Below are positions 18,976-25,130 of a stretch of DNA of 64,000 bases, piece by piece. The position numbers were made by a program, and so were the translations under genes. This DNA is from Flavobacterium sp. LC2016-12 (GTDB lineage: Bacteria; Bacteroidota; Bacteroidia; Flavobacteriales; Flavobacteriaceae). The notes under the pieces are model-generated. The model was given only the letters and a program-made list of their open reading frames with translations. It did not search any database and was not told the DNA's origin. Each line of letters starts with the position of its first letter. Position 1 is the stretch's first letter. The stretch covers positions 62,001 to 126,000 of the forward strand of contig NZ_JADKPT010000013.1 of assembly GCF_015351595.1 (NCBI RefSeq), read 5' to 3'.

Positions 18976-19731
18976 ATGCTAAAAGACATTATAGAGAATA
19001 ATGAAAATTATCAGCCCGGACTGTCAATCGACTGTGTTATTTTTGGCTTTCATGACAATCAGCTTAAGGTTCTTTTGATTAAAATTCCGCATCGTGAAAC
19101 GTGGTCTTTGCCTGGTGGATTTATTCCGGTAGATCAGGATATTGATGTGGCAGCTGTTACCGTTTTAAATGAAAGAACAGGTGTAGAAGGTATTTTTTTA
19201 AGGCAATTTGCTACTTTTGGAAAAGTAAAACGTAACGACCAGCACTTTGATAAAAAGATATTGGAGTATTTAAAAATTGAAGAAGAAAAAGGTAAGTGGC
19301 TGATGCGTCGTTTTGTTACGATTGGCTATTATGCATTAGTGGATTTTCTAAAAACTATTCCAAAACCAGCTAATAAAGACGAAGTAATAGAATGGATTGA
19401 TCATAAAGAAGTTCCAGAATTAATTTTAGATCACAAAGAAATTCTTGATAAAGCATTGGACACTTTGAGAACAGAATTGAATTTAATGCCGATTGGATAT
19501 AATTTACTGCCCGAGAAATTTACGATTCCAGAGCTTCAAAAATTATACGAAACGATTTTAGATAAAAAATTAGACCGGAGAAACTTTCTTAGAAAAATAA
19601 CTAACATCGGAATTCTTAATAAGCTTGACGAGAAGAAAAGCAACGTAGCACACAAAGCACCAAATTTATATTCTTTTGATAAAGAAAAATATGATGAGGT
19701 CTTAAAAAATGGATTAAATCAAGGTTGGTAA
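18976..19731 (+). CDS. Nudix-fold transcriptional regulator (NrtR/AraR-like)
   Basis: A 251-residue protein. Residues about 15-150 form a Nudix fold ('VIFGFHDNQLKVLLIKIPHRETWSLPGGFI'), and residues about 160-245 a winged-helix domain ('LLPEKFTIPELQKLYETILDKKLDRRNFLRKI'). The Nudix catalytic box is degenerate: the REUxEE core reads VTVLNE, so hydrolysis is unlikely. Catalytically dead Nudix-HTH proteins in Bacteroidota include sugar-responsive regulators such as AraR. It follows the glucan locus after about 600 bp, but it need not regulate it. Confidence 0.82.
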   Translation: MLKDIIENNENYQPGLSIDCVIFGFHDNQLKVLLIKIPHRETWSLPGGFIPVDQDIDVAAVTVLNERTGVEGIFLRQFATFGKVKRNDQHFDKKILEYLKIEEEKGKWLMRRFVTIGYYALVDFLKTIPKPANKDEVIEWIDHKEVPELILDHKEILDKALDTLRTELNLMPIGYNLLPEKFTIPELQKLYETILDKKLDRRNFLRKITNIGILNKLDEKKSNVAHKAPNLYSFDKEKYDEVLKNGLNQGW

Positions 19732-19735
19732 TTGA

Positions 19736-19766
19736 GACCTAACAGGTTTTTAAAACCTGTTAGGTC
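19736..19766. repeat. Palindromic repeat, GACCTAACAGG type
   Basis: A perfect 15-bp inverted repeat (GACCTAACAGGTTTT and its complement) with a single central T. It lies between the Nudix regulator and the YjbR gene. It has the same architecture as the elements at 28329, 42760 and 48778. It may serve as a terminator hairpin, but the conserved TTTT-N-AAAA core marks it as a member of a repeat family. Confidence 0.75.
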
Positions 19767-19783
19767 TGTTAAAAGACTATACT

Positions 19784-20104
19784 ATGATAGCAATTGAAGC
19801 ATTTAGAAAATTAGCCATGTCATTTCCGAATGCAACAGAAGAGCCACATTTCGAGAAAACTTCTTTTCGTGTCAATAAGAAAATCTTCGGTACTTTTGAT
19901 GAAAAGAATAACAGAGCGGTTTTAAAATTAAACGAAATCGACCAATCTGTTTTTTGTGCTTCAAGTGAAAAGATTTTTTATCCAATTCCAAATAAATGGG
20001 GAAAACAAGGATGGACAATTGTCGAACTTTCAAAAGTAAGACCCGAAATGTTTGAAGACGCTTTGATACGATCTTATGAAAATGTAATTTCAAAAAAGAA
20101 ATAA
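19784..20104 (+). CDS. MmcQ/YjbR family protein
   Basis: 106 residues matching the YjbR/CyaY-like fold: 'AFRKLAMSFPNATEEPHFEKTSFRVNKKIFGTFD', 'AVLKLNEIDQSVF', 'IPNKWGKQGWTIVELSKV', 'ALIRSYENV'. Function of the family is unknown; DNA binding has been proposed from structure. It is convergent with the AlkB-like gene 3 bp away, beside a group of alkylation-repair genes. Confidence 0.85.
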   Translation: MIAIEAFRKLAMSFPNATEEPHFEKTSFRVNKKIFGTFDEKNNRAVLKLNEIDQSVFCASSEKIFYPIPNKWGKQGWTIVELSKVRPEMFEDALIRSYENVISKKK

Positions 20105-20107
20105 TTT

Positions 20108-20716
20108 TTATCTCACAATCGTTCTAAAAGTCAAATTTACTCTCGGTTTTGAAGTTGTTTTGGTTGGAGGCAAACGATGTAACCAATACGTTTGTGTTTC
20201 ATCTTTCATTACTAATAAACTTCCGTGTTCCAGAATTAAGGAAACAACTTCTTTGGTTTCTTTATGTTTGAAACCAAATTTACGTTCCGCTCCAAAACTG
20301 ACAGAGCCAATTGCGCCATTCTTTTTTAAATCTTTTTCGGCGTCGCTGTGCCAGGCCATTCCTTCCTCTCCCGAATGATATAAATTAAGGAGACAGGAGT
20401 TGAATGTTTCACCTGTTTTTTCTTCAATAATGGCTTTTAATTTCAAAAGCTCTTTTGTCCACGGAAGTGCTTTTTTTGTTGTATTCGAATAGGTATATTC
20501 AAAACCAGAATCACCGTACCAGGCTACTTTGCGTTTGGTTAAGATTAATTTTCCGAAGATAATCGCTTCGTCATTTTTCCATTCAATTGTGTTCAAAAGA
20601 ATATCTAAATAATGGTTTGAATCTTCACGAGAAAATAATTTTCCGTAATAATTCACCGTTCCATCTTTCGGAAGCAGGTTTGTATTTTCGTCTGTATGTG
20701 GATCAAATAAGTCCAT
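20108..20716 (-). CDS. AlkB-like 2OG-Fe(II) dioxygenase
   Basis: A 202-residue AlkB homologue that would oxidatively remove alkyl groups from DNA or RNA bases, using Fe(II) and 2-oxoglutarate. The iron-binding HxD is His123/Asp125 in 'MAWHSDAEKDL' and the distal His is His180 in 'YWLHRLP'. The 2-oxoglutarate-binding Arg pair is in 'PRVNLTFR' (Arg192, Arg198). 'SVSFGAERKFGFKHK' is also typical of the family. The start overlaps the stop of the Ada-zinc gene by 14 bp, so the two are co-transcribed. Confidence 0.92.
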   Translation of the reverse strand: MDLFDPHTDENTNLLPKDGTVNYYGKLFSREDSNHYLDILLNTIEWKNDEAIIFGKLILTKRKVAWYGDSGFEYTYSNTTKKALPWTKELLKLKAIIEEKTGETFNSCLLNLYHSGEEGMAWHSDAEKDLKKNGAIGSVSFGAERKFGFKHKETKEVVSLILEHGSLLVMKDETQTYWLHRLPPTKTTSKPRVNLTFRTIVR

Positions 20717-20948
20717 TTTTCCAGTTTTGATATTCGGTTTTCATGCAATGTCCGCAAGGCCTGAAACCATTTTCTTTAGCTTCATTTTCAGATAAAAAGA
20801 AAACCCGATTTTCGTGTTTCATTCTTTTTCCGGAAGCGCATTTTAATGTTCCGTAAATTTTTAGTTTTCGGTTTCCACCGAAGCAAATTTCCGCATTTTT
20901 AATTTTATTTCTAAGATCGGAATCAAGAATTTTGTTGTGTTGTATCAT
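20703..20948 (-). CDS. Stand-alone Ada-type zinc-binding domain protein
   Basis: 81 residues from ATG at 20948; upstream residues seen in a longer reading come from a repeat and a non-ATG codon. It matches the Ada N-terminal zinc domain: 'KIYGTLKCASGKRMKHENRV' then 'FFLSENEAKENGFRPCGHCM'. Aligned by eye with E. coli Ada (IYCRPSC...GFRPCKRC), Cys37, Cys65 and Cys68 match three zinc ligands, while the methyl-accepting Cys38 of Ada is Gly33 here. It therefore probably cannot accept a methyl group from phosphotriesters. It overlaps alkB by 14 bp. Confidence 0.78.
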   Translation of the reverse strand: MIQHNKILDSDLRNKIKNAEICFGGNRKLKIYGTLKCASGKRMKHENRVFFLSENEAKENGFRPCGHCMKTEYQNWKNGLI

Positions 20949-20965
20949 TTGTTTTTTTAGGTTCA

Positions 20966-21055
20966 AAGGTTCAAAGATGCAGAGGTACAAAGGCGCAAAG
21001 ATGCCAGCTTATAAGGAAACCTCTGAACCTTTGTACCTCTGCATCTTTGAACCTT
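20966..21055. repeat. Inverted repeat, 28-bp arms
   Basis: Perfect 28-bp arms at 20966-20993 and 21028-21055, built from repeated words such as AGGTTCAAAG and AGAGGTACAAAGG, around a 34-nt loop. The right arm runs into the stop codon of the 2OG-oxygenase gene (21054). It would form a strong hairpin in the transcript between that gene and the Ada-zinc gene. A related word string lies before the TonB receptor at 36320-36357. Confidence 0.8.
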
Positions 21056-21767
21056 AAGATAACGCATCATGAAATATAATTCCCAATGTATGTCGTTCAC
21101 CGGAATGAATCTCACTAACACCATGTTTCATATTCACACGATAATATCCTTTTGTGCCTTTTACCGGTCTGAAATTGGTTGTAAAAACCAAAACATCACC
21201 TTTTTTAGGTTTCAAAACAATCGCTTTTGATTGCGCTCTGGGCGTTTGTTGTGTTAAGACAAATTCGCCTCCCGTAAAATCTTCATCGGGTTCGTTTAGG
21301 AAAAGAACTATTTGAATAGGAAAATAAACATCTCCATATAGATCCTGATGCAGAGTATTAAAACCGCTTTTACCATATTTTAAAATTAAAACAGTTGCTT
21401 TTAGTTGATTATTAGCGTGACATTGTTCGAGCAATTTTTCATGTGTTTCCGGAAAAAAGGTGTTGATATTTAGCACTTTCATCCAGGCGTTTGCAATTGG
21501 AGCCAGCTTTGGATAAATGGTCGAGCGAATGCTTTGAATCAAATCCGGAAGTGGATAATTAAAGTATTTATATTCACCTAAACCAAAACGGTATCGCTCC
21601 ATAACAACTGTTTTTCGGTATAAATTTGGATTATCATAATCGAATTTTAAATCTTCGCATTCTTCGGTAGTAAGTAAATTTGGAATGATTGCAAAGCCAT
21701 TTTCGTGCATAGATTCGGTGATGCTTTCCCAATCTTGGGAAGCAATTTTTGATTGTATATTTTGCAT
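21054..21767 (-). CDS. 2OG-Fe(II) oxygenase
   Basis: A 237-residue protein with a double-stranded beta-helix core. The metal HxD is His140/Asp142 ('FNTLHQDLYG') and the distal His is His215 ('VNMKHGVSEI'), followed by the 2OG-binding Arg225 in 'GERHTLG'. 'DFTGGEFVL' and 'KKGDVLVFTTNFRPV' are typical of prolyl-hydroxylase-like oxygenases. It sits between the AraC-OGT fusion and Ada-zinc/AlkB genes on the same strand. By association it may act in alkylation repair, but the substrate is not known. Confidence 0.87.
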   Translation of the reverse strand: MQNIQSKIASQDWESITESMHENGFAIIPNLLTTEECEDLKFDYDNPNLYRKTVVMERYRFGLGEYKYFNYPLPDLIQSIRSTIYPKLAPIANAWMKVLNINTFFPETHEKLLEQCHANNQLKATVLILKYGKSGFNTLHQDLYGDVYFPIQIVLFLNEPDEDFTGGEFVLTQQTPRAQSKAIVLKPKKGDVLVFTTNFRPVKGTKGYYRVNMKHGVSEIHSGERHTLGIIFHDALS

Positions 21768-21780
21768 GGAATTGTTTTTT

Positions 21781-21808
21781 GTAGAGGCGCACAGCAGTGC
21801 GTCTTCGT
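21781..21808. repeat. Degenerate GTAGAG-type palindrome
   Basis: The stretch TGTAGAGGCGCACAGCAGTG and the following CGTCTTCG form an imperfect stem. It is a relaxed copy of the element that is perfect at 51324-51351 and occurs again near 51007. It lies between the OGT fusion and 2OG-oxygenase genes. Confidence 0.55.
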
Positions 21809-21817
21809 TCTGTGATT

Positions 21818-22669
21818 TTAAATTTCTGAGTCAGATTGTGCGCCTTCCCAGCCAATAATAGCCGTTTTACGCGTGTTTCCCCACATATAACCACCAAAGG
21901 TTCCAGTTGATTGAATTACGCGGTGACACGGAATTAAAAATGCTACAGGATTGCTCCCAATTGCTGTTCCGACAGCTCTTGAAGCATTCGGTTTTTCAAT
22001 TTGATGCGCTATGGAACCGTAAGTTGAAAGTTGTCCCATTGGGATTTTTAGCAACGTTTCCCAAACTTTCAATTGGAAATCAGTTCCTTTTAAATGCAGT
22101 TTAATTTCAGATAACTTGCTCCAGTCGTTCTGGAAAATAAATAAGGCATTTTGTTGTACTAAATCCAGTTTTCGGGAGAAGTTTGCGTTTGGAAATTTAT
22201 GTTTTAAATCGTGAAATCCGATTTCTTCGTTTTCGGCGAAAGCCATAAAACAAATGCCTTTTTGCGTCGAAGCGACAATGATATTCCCAAACGGACTTTC
22301 GGCAAAGCTGAAATTGATTTCCAGATTCTTTCCGCCATTTTTGTATTCGGCTGGCGTCATTCCTTCGATGTTTACGAATAAATCATGAAGACGACTCGTT
22401 CCGGAAAGTCCGGTATCGAAAGCAGCATCAAATAATGTTGCCTGATTGTCTTCTTTCAGAATTTTTTTAGCATGTTCGACACTGATGTATTGCAAAAACT
22501 TCTTCGGACTTGTGCCGGCCCATTCCGTAAACAAACGCTGAAAATGAAACGGACTCAAATGCACTTTTTCGGCAACCTCATCAAGATTGGGTTGCGCTTT
22601 AAAATTGGCTTTGATATAATCAATCGCATCGGCGATTCTATTATAATTGATGTTTTCCTGTGTGTTCAT
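21818..22669 (-). CDS. AraC-type HTH / methylated-DNA-cysteine methyltransferase fusion (Ada-like without zinc domain)
   Basis: 283 residues from ATG at 22669; three more codons upstream begin with TTG and are less likely. Residues about 10-110 form an AraC HTH ('LDEVAEKVHLSPFHFQRLFTEWAGTSPKKFL'). The rest is an OGT-type domain with the methyl acceptor Cys in 'IPCHRVI' (residue 248 from this start) and the DNA-binding 'NASRAVGTAIGSNP'. It repairs O6-methylguanine by suicidal methyl transfer and may regulate the nearby repair genes. The zinc domain that completes classical Ada is a separate gene 870 bp downstream. Confidence 0.93.
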   Translation of the reverse strand: MNTQENINYNRIADAIDYIKANFKAQPNLDEVAEKVHLSPFHFQRLFTEWAGTSPKKFLQYISVEHAKKILKEDNQATLFDAAFDTGLSGTSRLHDLFVNIEGMTPAEYKNGGKNLEINFSFAESPFGNIIVASTQKGICFMAFAENEEIGFHDLKHKFPNANFSRKLDLVQQNALFIFQNDWSKLSEIKLHLKGTDFQLKVWETLLKIPMGQLSTYGSIAHQIEKPNASRAVGTAIGSNPVAFLIPCHRVIQSTGTFGGYMWGNTRKTAIIGWEGAQSDSEI

Positions 22670-22740
22670 TTCTTTCAATTTTATAATGCAAATATCGACC
22701 GGCTTTTGCAGTCATAAAATCCGAAACTTGCTGCGTTTTT

Positions 22741-22937
22741 TTAAACCGCAAAGTGCGCTAAGATTTACGCAAAGATCGCAATGTTTTTAATCTCGCAAAG
22801 ACGCGAAGTCGCAAAGATTTACTTTTTAAGTTTGCTTATCTTTATGGAATTACTTTGCGATCCTTCGACTTCGCTCAGGATGACAATAGCAAGAAAAATC
22901 TTTGCGACTTCGCGTCTTTGCGAGATTATATTGTTCG
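22741..22937. repeat. Compound repeat region with 33-bp inverted arms
   Basis: It begins with a half-copy of the AACCGCAAAGTGCGCTAAG string that also occurs at 46218. Then come perfect 33-bp arms at 22788-22820 and 22896-22928, made of CGCAAAGACGCGAAGTCGC words. Inside the loop is ATCCT-TCGACTTCGCTC-AGGAT (22863-22883), a repeat common in many genomes of this group. The region fills the gap between the OGT fusion and the GNAT and would form a very stable stem. Confidence 0.8.
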
Positions 22938-23405
22938 TTATAATTCTTTTTCCATTTTGTAATTTATAATCTCAACGCCTTTTACTATGTTTTTTTGTTC
23001 CACTTTTACAACAAATCCTTTCTTTTCGAAAAATGGTTTTGCGGTTATGCTTACATCAGAAGTTATGCTTTCTGAATGATGATTTCTAGCTTCAAACTCT
23101 AATTTATTTAGGGTTTTATGAGCAATTCCTTGTCTTTGATAATCTTTGTGAACGTAGAAAAAATCAATATAATTGTTGTCTTTCAAAGTTGCGAAACCAG
23201 TAATTTTATTTTCGAAAAAGGCTAATAAAATAAACTGCGTTTCGATCACCTCAATCCAGCGTTTTTTGTTTTTTACACCGGAAATCCACGCCTTAATTTG
23301 GTCGGGATTATAATCGTTTTTGCAAACAGATTGAATCGTTTGGACAAATAGTTCCTGCATTTCATTTAAATCTGAAATAGTTGCATTTCTGAAAGTTATT
23401 TCCAT
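22938..23405 (-). CDS. GNAT family N-acetyltransferase
   Basis: A 155-residue GNAT: 'MEITFRNATISDLNEMQELF' at the start, the acetyl-CoA loop 'VHKDYQRQGIAHKTLNKLEFEA' at about 88-110, and the C-terminal 'SITAKPFFEKKGFVV'. It resembles YafP/YjaB-type small acetyltransferases; the substrate cannot be told. It lies 12 bp after the SMR transporter gene on the same strand, so it is probably co-transcribed from the promoter at 23765. Confidence 0.88.
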   Translation of the reverse strand: MEITFRNATISDLNEMQELFVQTIQSVCKNDYNPDQIKAWISGVKNKKRWIEVIETQFILLAFFENKITGFATLKDNNYIDFFYVHKDYQRQGIAHKTLNKLEFEARNHHSESITSDVSITAKPFFEKKGFVVKVEQKNIVKGVEIINYKMEKEL

Positions 23406-23417
23406 AAAATCAGAAAT

Positions 23418-23750
23418 TTAATGAGCGGTAGTTTTAGAGAAAACATTGATTACTACAACGCCAATCATAATTAAAACCAATCCAATAATGGCTGGTAAAT
23501 CGGGTATTTGCTTAAAGAAAACCGCACCAATAATAGTAATCAAAACAATTCCGACGCCTGACCAGATGGCGTAAGCAATTCCAACCGGAATGGTTCTGAT
23601 TGCAAAACTTAAAAAGTAAAATGCAGCAAAATAGCCTATAATTGTAATAATGCTGGGAATAAGCTGCGTAAATTGTTCTGATCTTTTTAAGGCAGAAGTA
23701 GCAATGATTTCAAATAGTATGGCAATTCCTAAAAAGAAGAAGTTTTTCAT
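23418..23750 (-). CDS. Small multidrug resistance (SMR) efflux protein
   Basis: 110 residues with four predicted membrane helices. The essential membrane Glu14 is present (LGIAILFE), as are 'GIAYAIWSGVGIVLI' and the final helix 'IGLVLIMIGVVVINVFS'. This matches EmrE/QacC-like proton-driven exporters of cationic compounds, which act as dimers. First gene of a two-gene unit with the GNAT. Confidence 0.92.
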   Translation of the reverse strand: MKNFFFLGIAILFEIIATSALKRSEQFTQLIPSIITIIGYFAAFYFLSFAIRTIPVGIAYAIWSGVGIVLITIIGAVFFKQIPDLPAIIGLVLIMIGVVVINVFSKTTAH

Positions 23751-23764
23751 ATTTCACGTTTTTA

Positions 23765-23772
23765 CAAAGTTA
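23765..23772 (-). promoter_or_regulatory. -7 promoter box (TAACTTTG) for SMR-GNAT
   Basis: An exact TAnnTTTG match on the minus strand, 14 nt upstream of the SMR start codon. No clear -33 TTTG is seen. The implied leader is very short. Confidence 0.5.
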
Positions 23773-23802
23773 AGCTTTGTTTTTGAGTGAGATCTAAAAG
23801 AA

Positions 23803-24891
23803 TTATTTAAGATTATCTTTTGACATGGAAACGCTTATTAATTGATAACCATTTTCTGTTCTTAAAAACTCGAAATGATCCTGACCAAAATCCTCACTGT
23901 CTTTTGAGGTTATTACTATGTTCATAACGGGATATTGCCACTCTTTAGATTCATTGCAATTGTTAAAATAGTTTTCATATTCTCCTTCTTTGAATATAAA
24001 TTGATTTAAACCATCAGCAGAAATAAAGTAATCCGTTTTTTCAGAATTTAATTCTTGTAGTTTTAATTTTAAAAGATTGTAATTCTGTTCGGTAAATTTA
24101 GTTTTTGATTCATTGATCCATCCGTTTGGGTTTTTCCAATAAGTGATTTGCTCAAAGGAATGTTTCAGTAAATTTTCTTTGGACAGATCTGAAAGCAAAG
24201 TATTTTTGAGCCATAATTTAAATTCCTTATCATAATTAATAAAAGAATAATACTGGCCGTTAATTCCGCGAAAACTTTCTCTTACAGAATCTTTACTTGG
24301 TTCTTTTGATTTCTGTACAGAATAAAAATTCAGATCATAATCGTTTTCATATTCAAAGTTCTCTACTAAGACTTTATTGTTGATATCGATGAGAAATTTT
24401 TTTCCGCCAGTCCAGCCAAAATGTTCGTCGTCAAACTTTTTTTTGATTGCGCCTTTTAATGCGATTATCAGTTCGTTTCTGGCTTTTGTTAAATTGCTAT
24501 ATGCCGCTGGAATGACAATCTTTCCTTCGCTGTTGAACATTCCCATTTTATCGGTTTTTGGATCTCTAAAACGAATGAAACCTTCATTTTCGCAATCCGG
24601 TCCGTTATCAAAAATGTACAAACTGTCAAGGCCGACAATTTTTCCGGATTTGGTTAAGTAATAACTTTTCCAGCTATCCTTTTCATCTTCGCTTACGGCC
24701 ATGATAGCATCAAATTTAAGGGCAGAAGTCATTCTCGTAAATTTTGGCGTTATTTTGATGTTGTCGTTTTTATCCTTAAATCCGATGTGTGTGGTGTCTT
24801 TGTCCCAAAATGAAATCCAGGTATCATTATTTTGAGCAAATACGGAACAGTTTATAAATAAAAACAGATTGAACAGTATAAATTGTTTCAT
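23803..24891 (-). CDS. Secreted WG-repeat-like protein
   Basis: A 362-residue protein with a signal peptide (MKQFILFNLFLFINCSVFAQ). The N-terminal half has WG-type repeats: 'HIGFKDKNDNIKITPKF', 'DPKTDKMGMFNSEGKIVIPAAYSNL'. The C-terminal half is unassigned ('LNEFKEG..YENYFNNCNESKEW'-like, mixed alpha/beta). It has no catalytic motif. Probably periplasmic or outer-membrane associated; function unknown. Confidence 0.7.
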   Translation of the reverse strand: MKQFILFNLFLFINCSVFAQNNDTWISFWDKDTTHIGFKDKNDNIKITPKFTRMTSALKFDAIMAVSEDEKDSWKSYYLTKSGKIVGLDSLYIFDNGPDCENEGFIRFRDPKTDKMGMFNSEGKIVIPAAYSNLTKARNELIIALKGAIKKKFDDEHFGWTGGKKFLIDINNKVLVENFEYENDYDLNFYSVQKSKEPSKDSVRESFRGINGQYYSFINYDKEFKLWLKNTLLSDLSKENLLKHSFEQITYWKNPNGWINESKTKFTEQNYNLLKLKLQELNSEKTDYFISADGLNQFIFKEGEYENYFNNCNESKEWQYPVMNIVITSKDSEDFGQDHFEFLRTENGYQLISVSMSKDNLK

Positions 24892-24974
24892 GAAAAGTAT
24901 TTGTGGTAAATATAAGAATAAGCTTTTGAAAAAAGAATGTCTGGCTTACTGGATGCTTTCCTGCTTTCCGTTTT

Positions 24975-25090
24975 GCGTGAGGGATAGGAGCAGGCAACCG
25001 AAGTAGCGCGGATAGCCCGACAGCATGCCGACAAGAGGGCGAATACGCGCAAAGTAATTTTGCCCTCTTGTCGGGATGGTGGCACGCCCT
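24975..25090. repeat. About 115-nt structured repeat, copy 1
   Basis: It starts GCGTGAGGGATAGG and ends GGTGGCACGCCCT; the terminal GCGTG/CACGC can pair. Inside is a 13-bp stem (25028-25040 with 25062-25074) around a conserved loop of about 21 nt. It lies downstream of the patatin gene. See copy 2 at 28171: the ends and loop are conserved while the stem varies with compensatory changes. It may be a known Flavobacteria RNA motif or a mobile repeat. Confidence 0.85.
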
Positions 25091-25130
25091 AATGATTTTG
25101 GATTTTAAAAAAAAATACTTTTAAAATTAA

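Noticed and set aside
22781..22969. 62-residue plus-strand ORF (contains LCDPSTSLRMT)
   Set aside because: It is the translation of the inverted-repeat region 22788-22928. This peptide is a well-known spurious product of the CTTCGACTTCGCTCAGGATG repeat.
24888..25085. 65-residue minus-strand ORF
   Set aside because: It lies wholly in the structured repeat copy 1 and has no start context or conserved domain.
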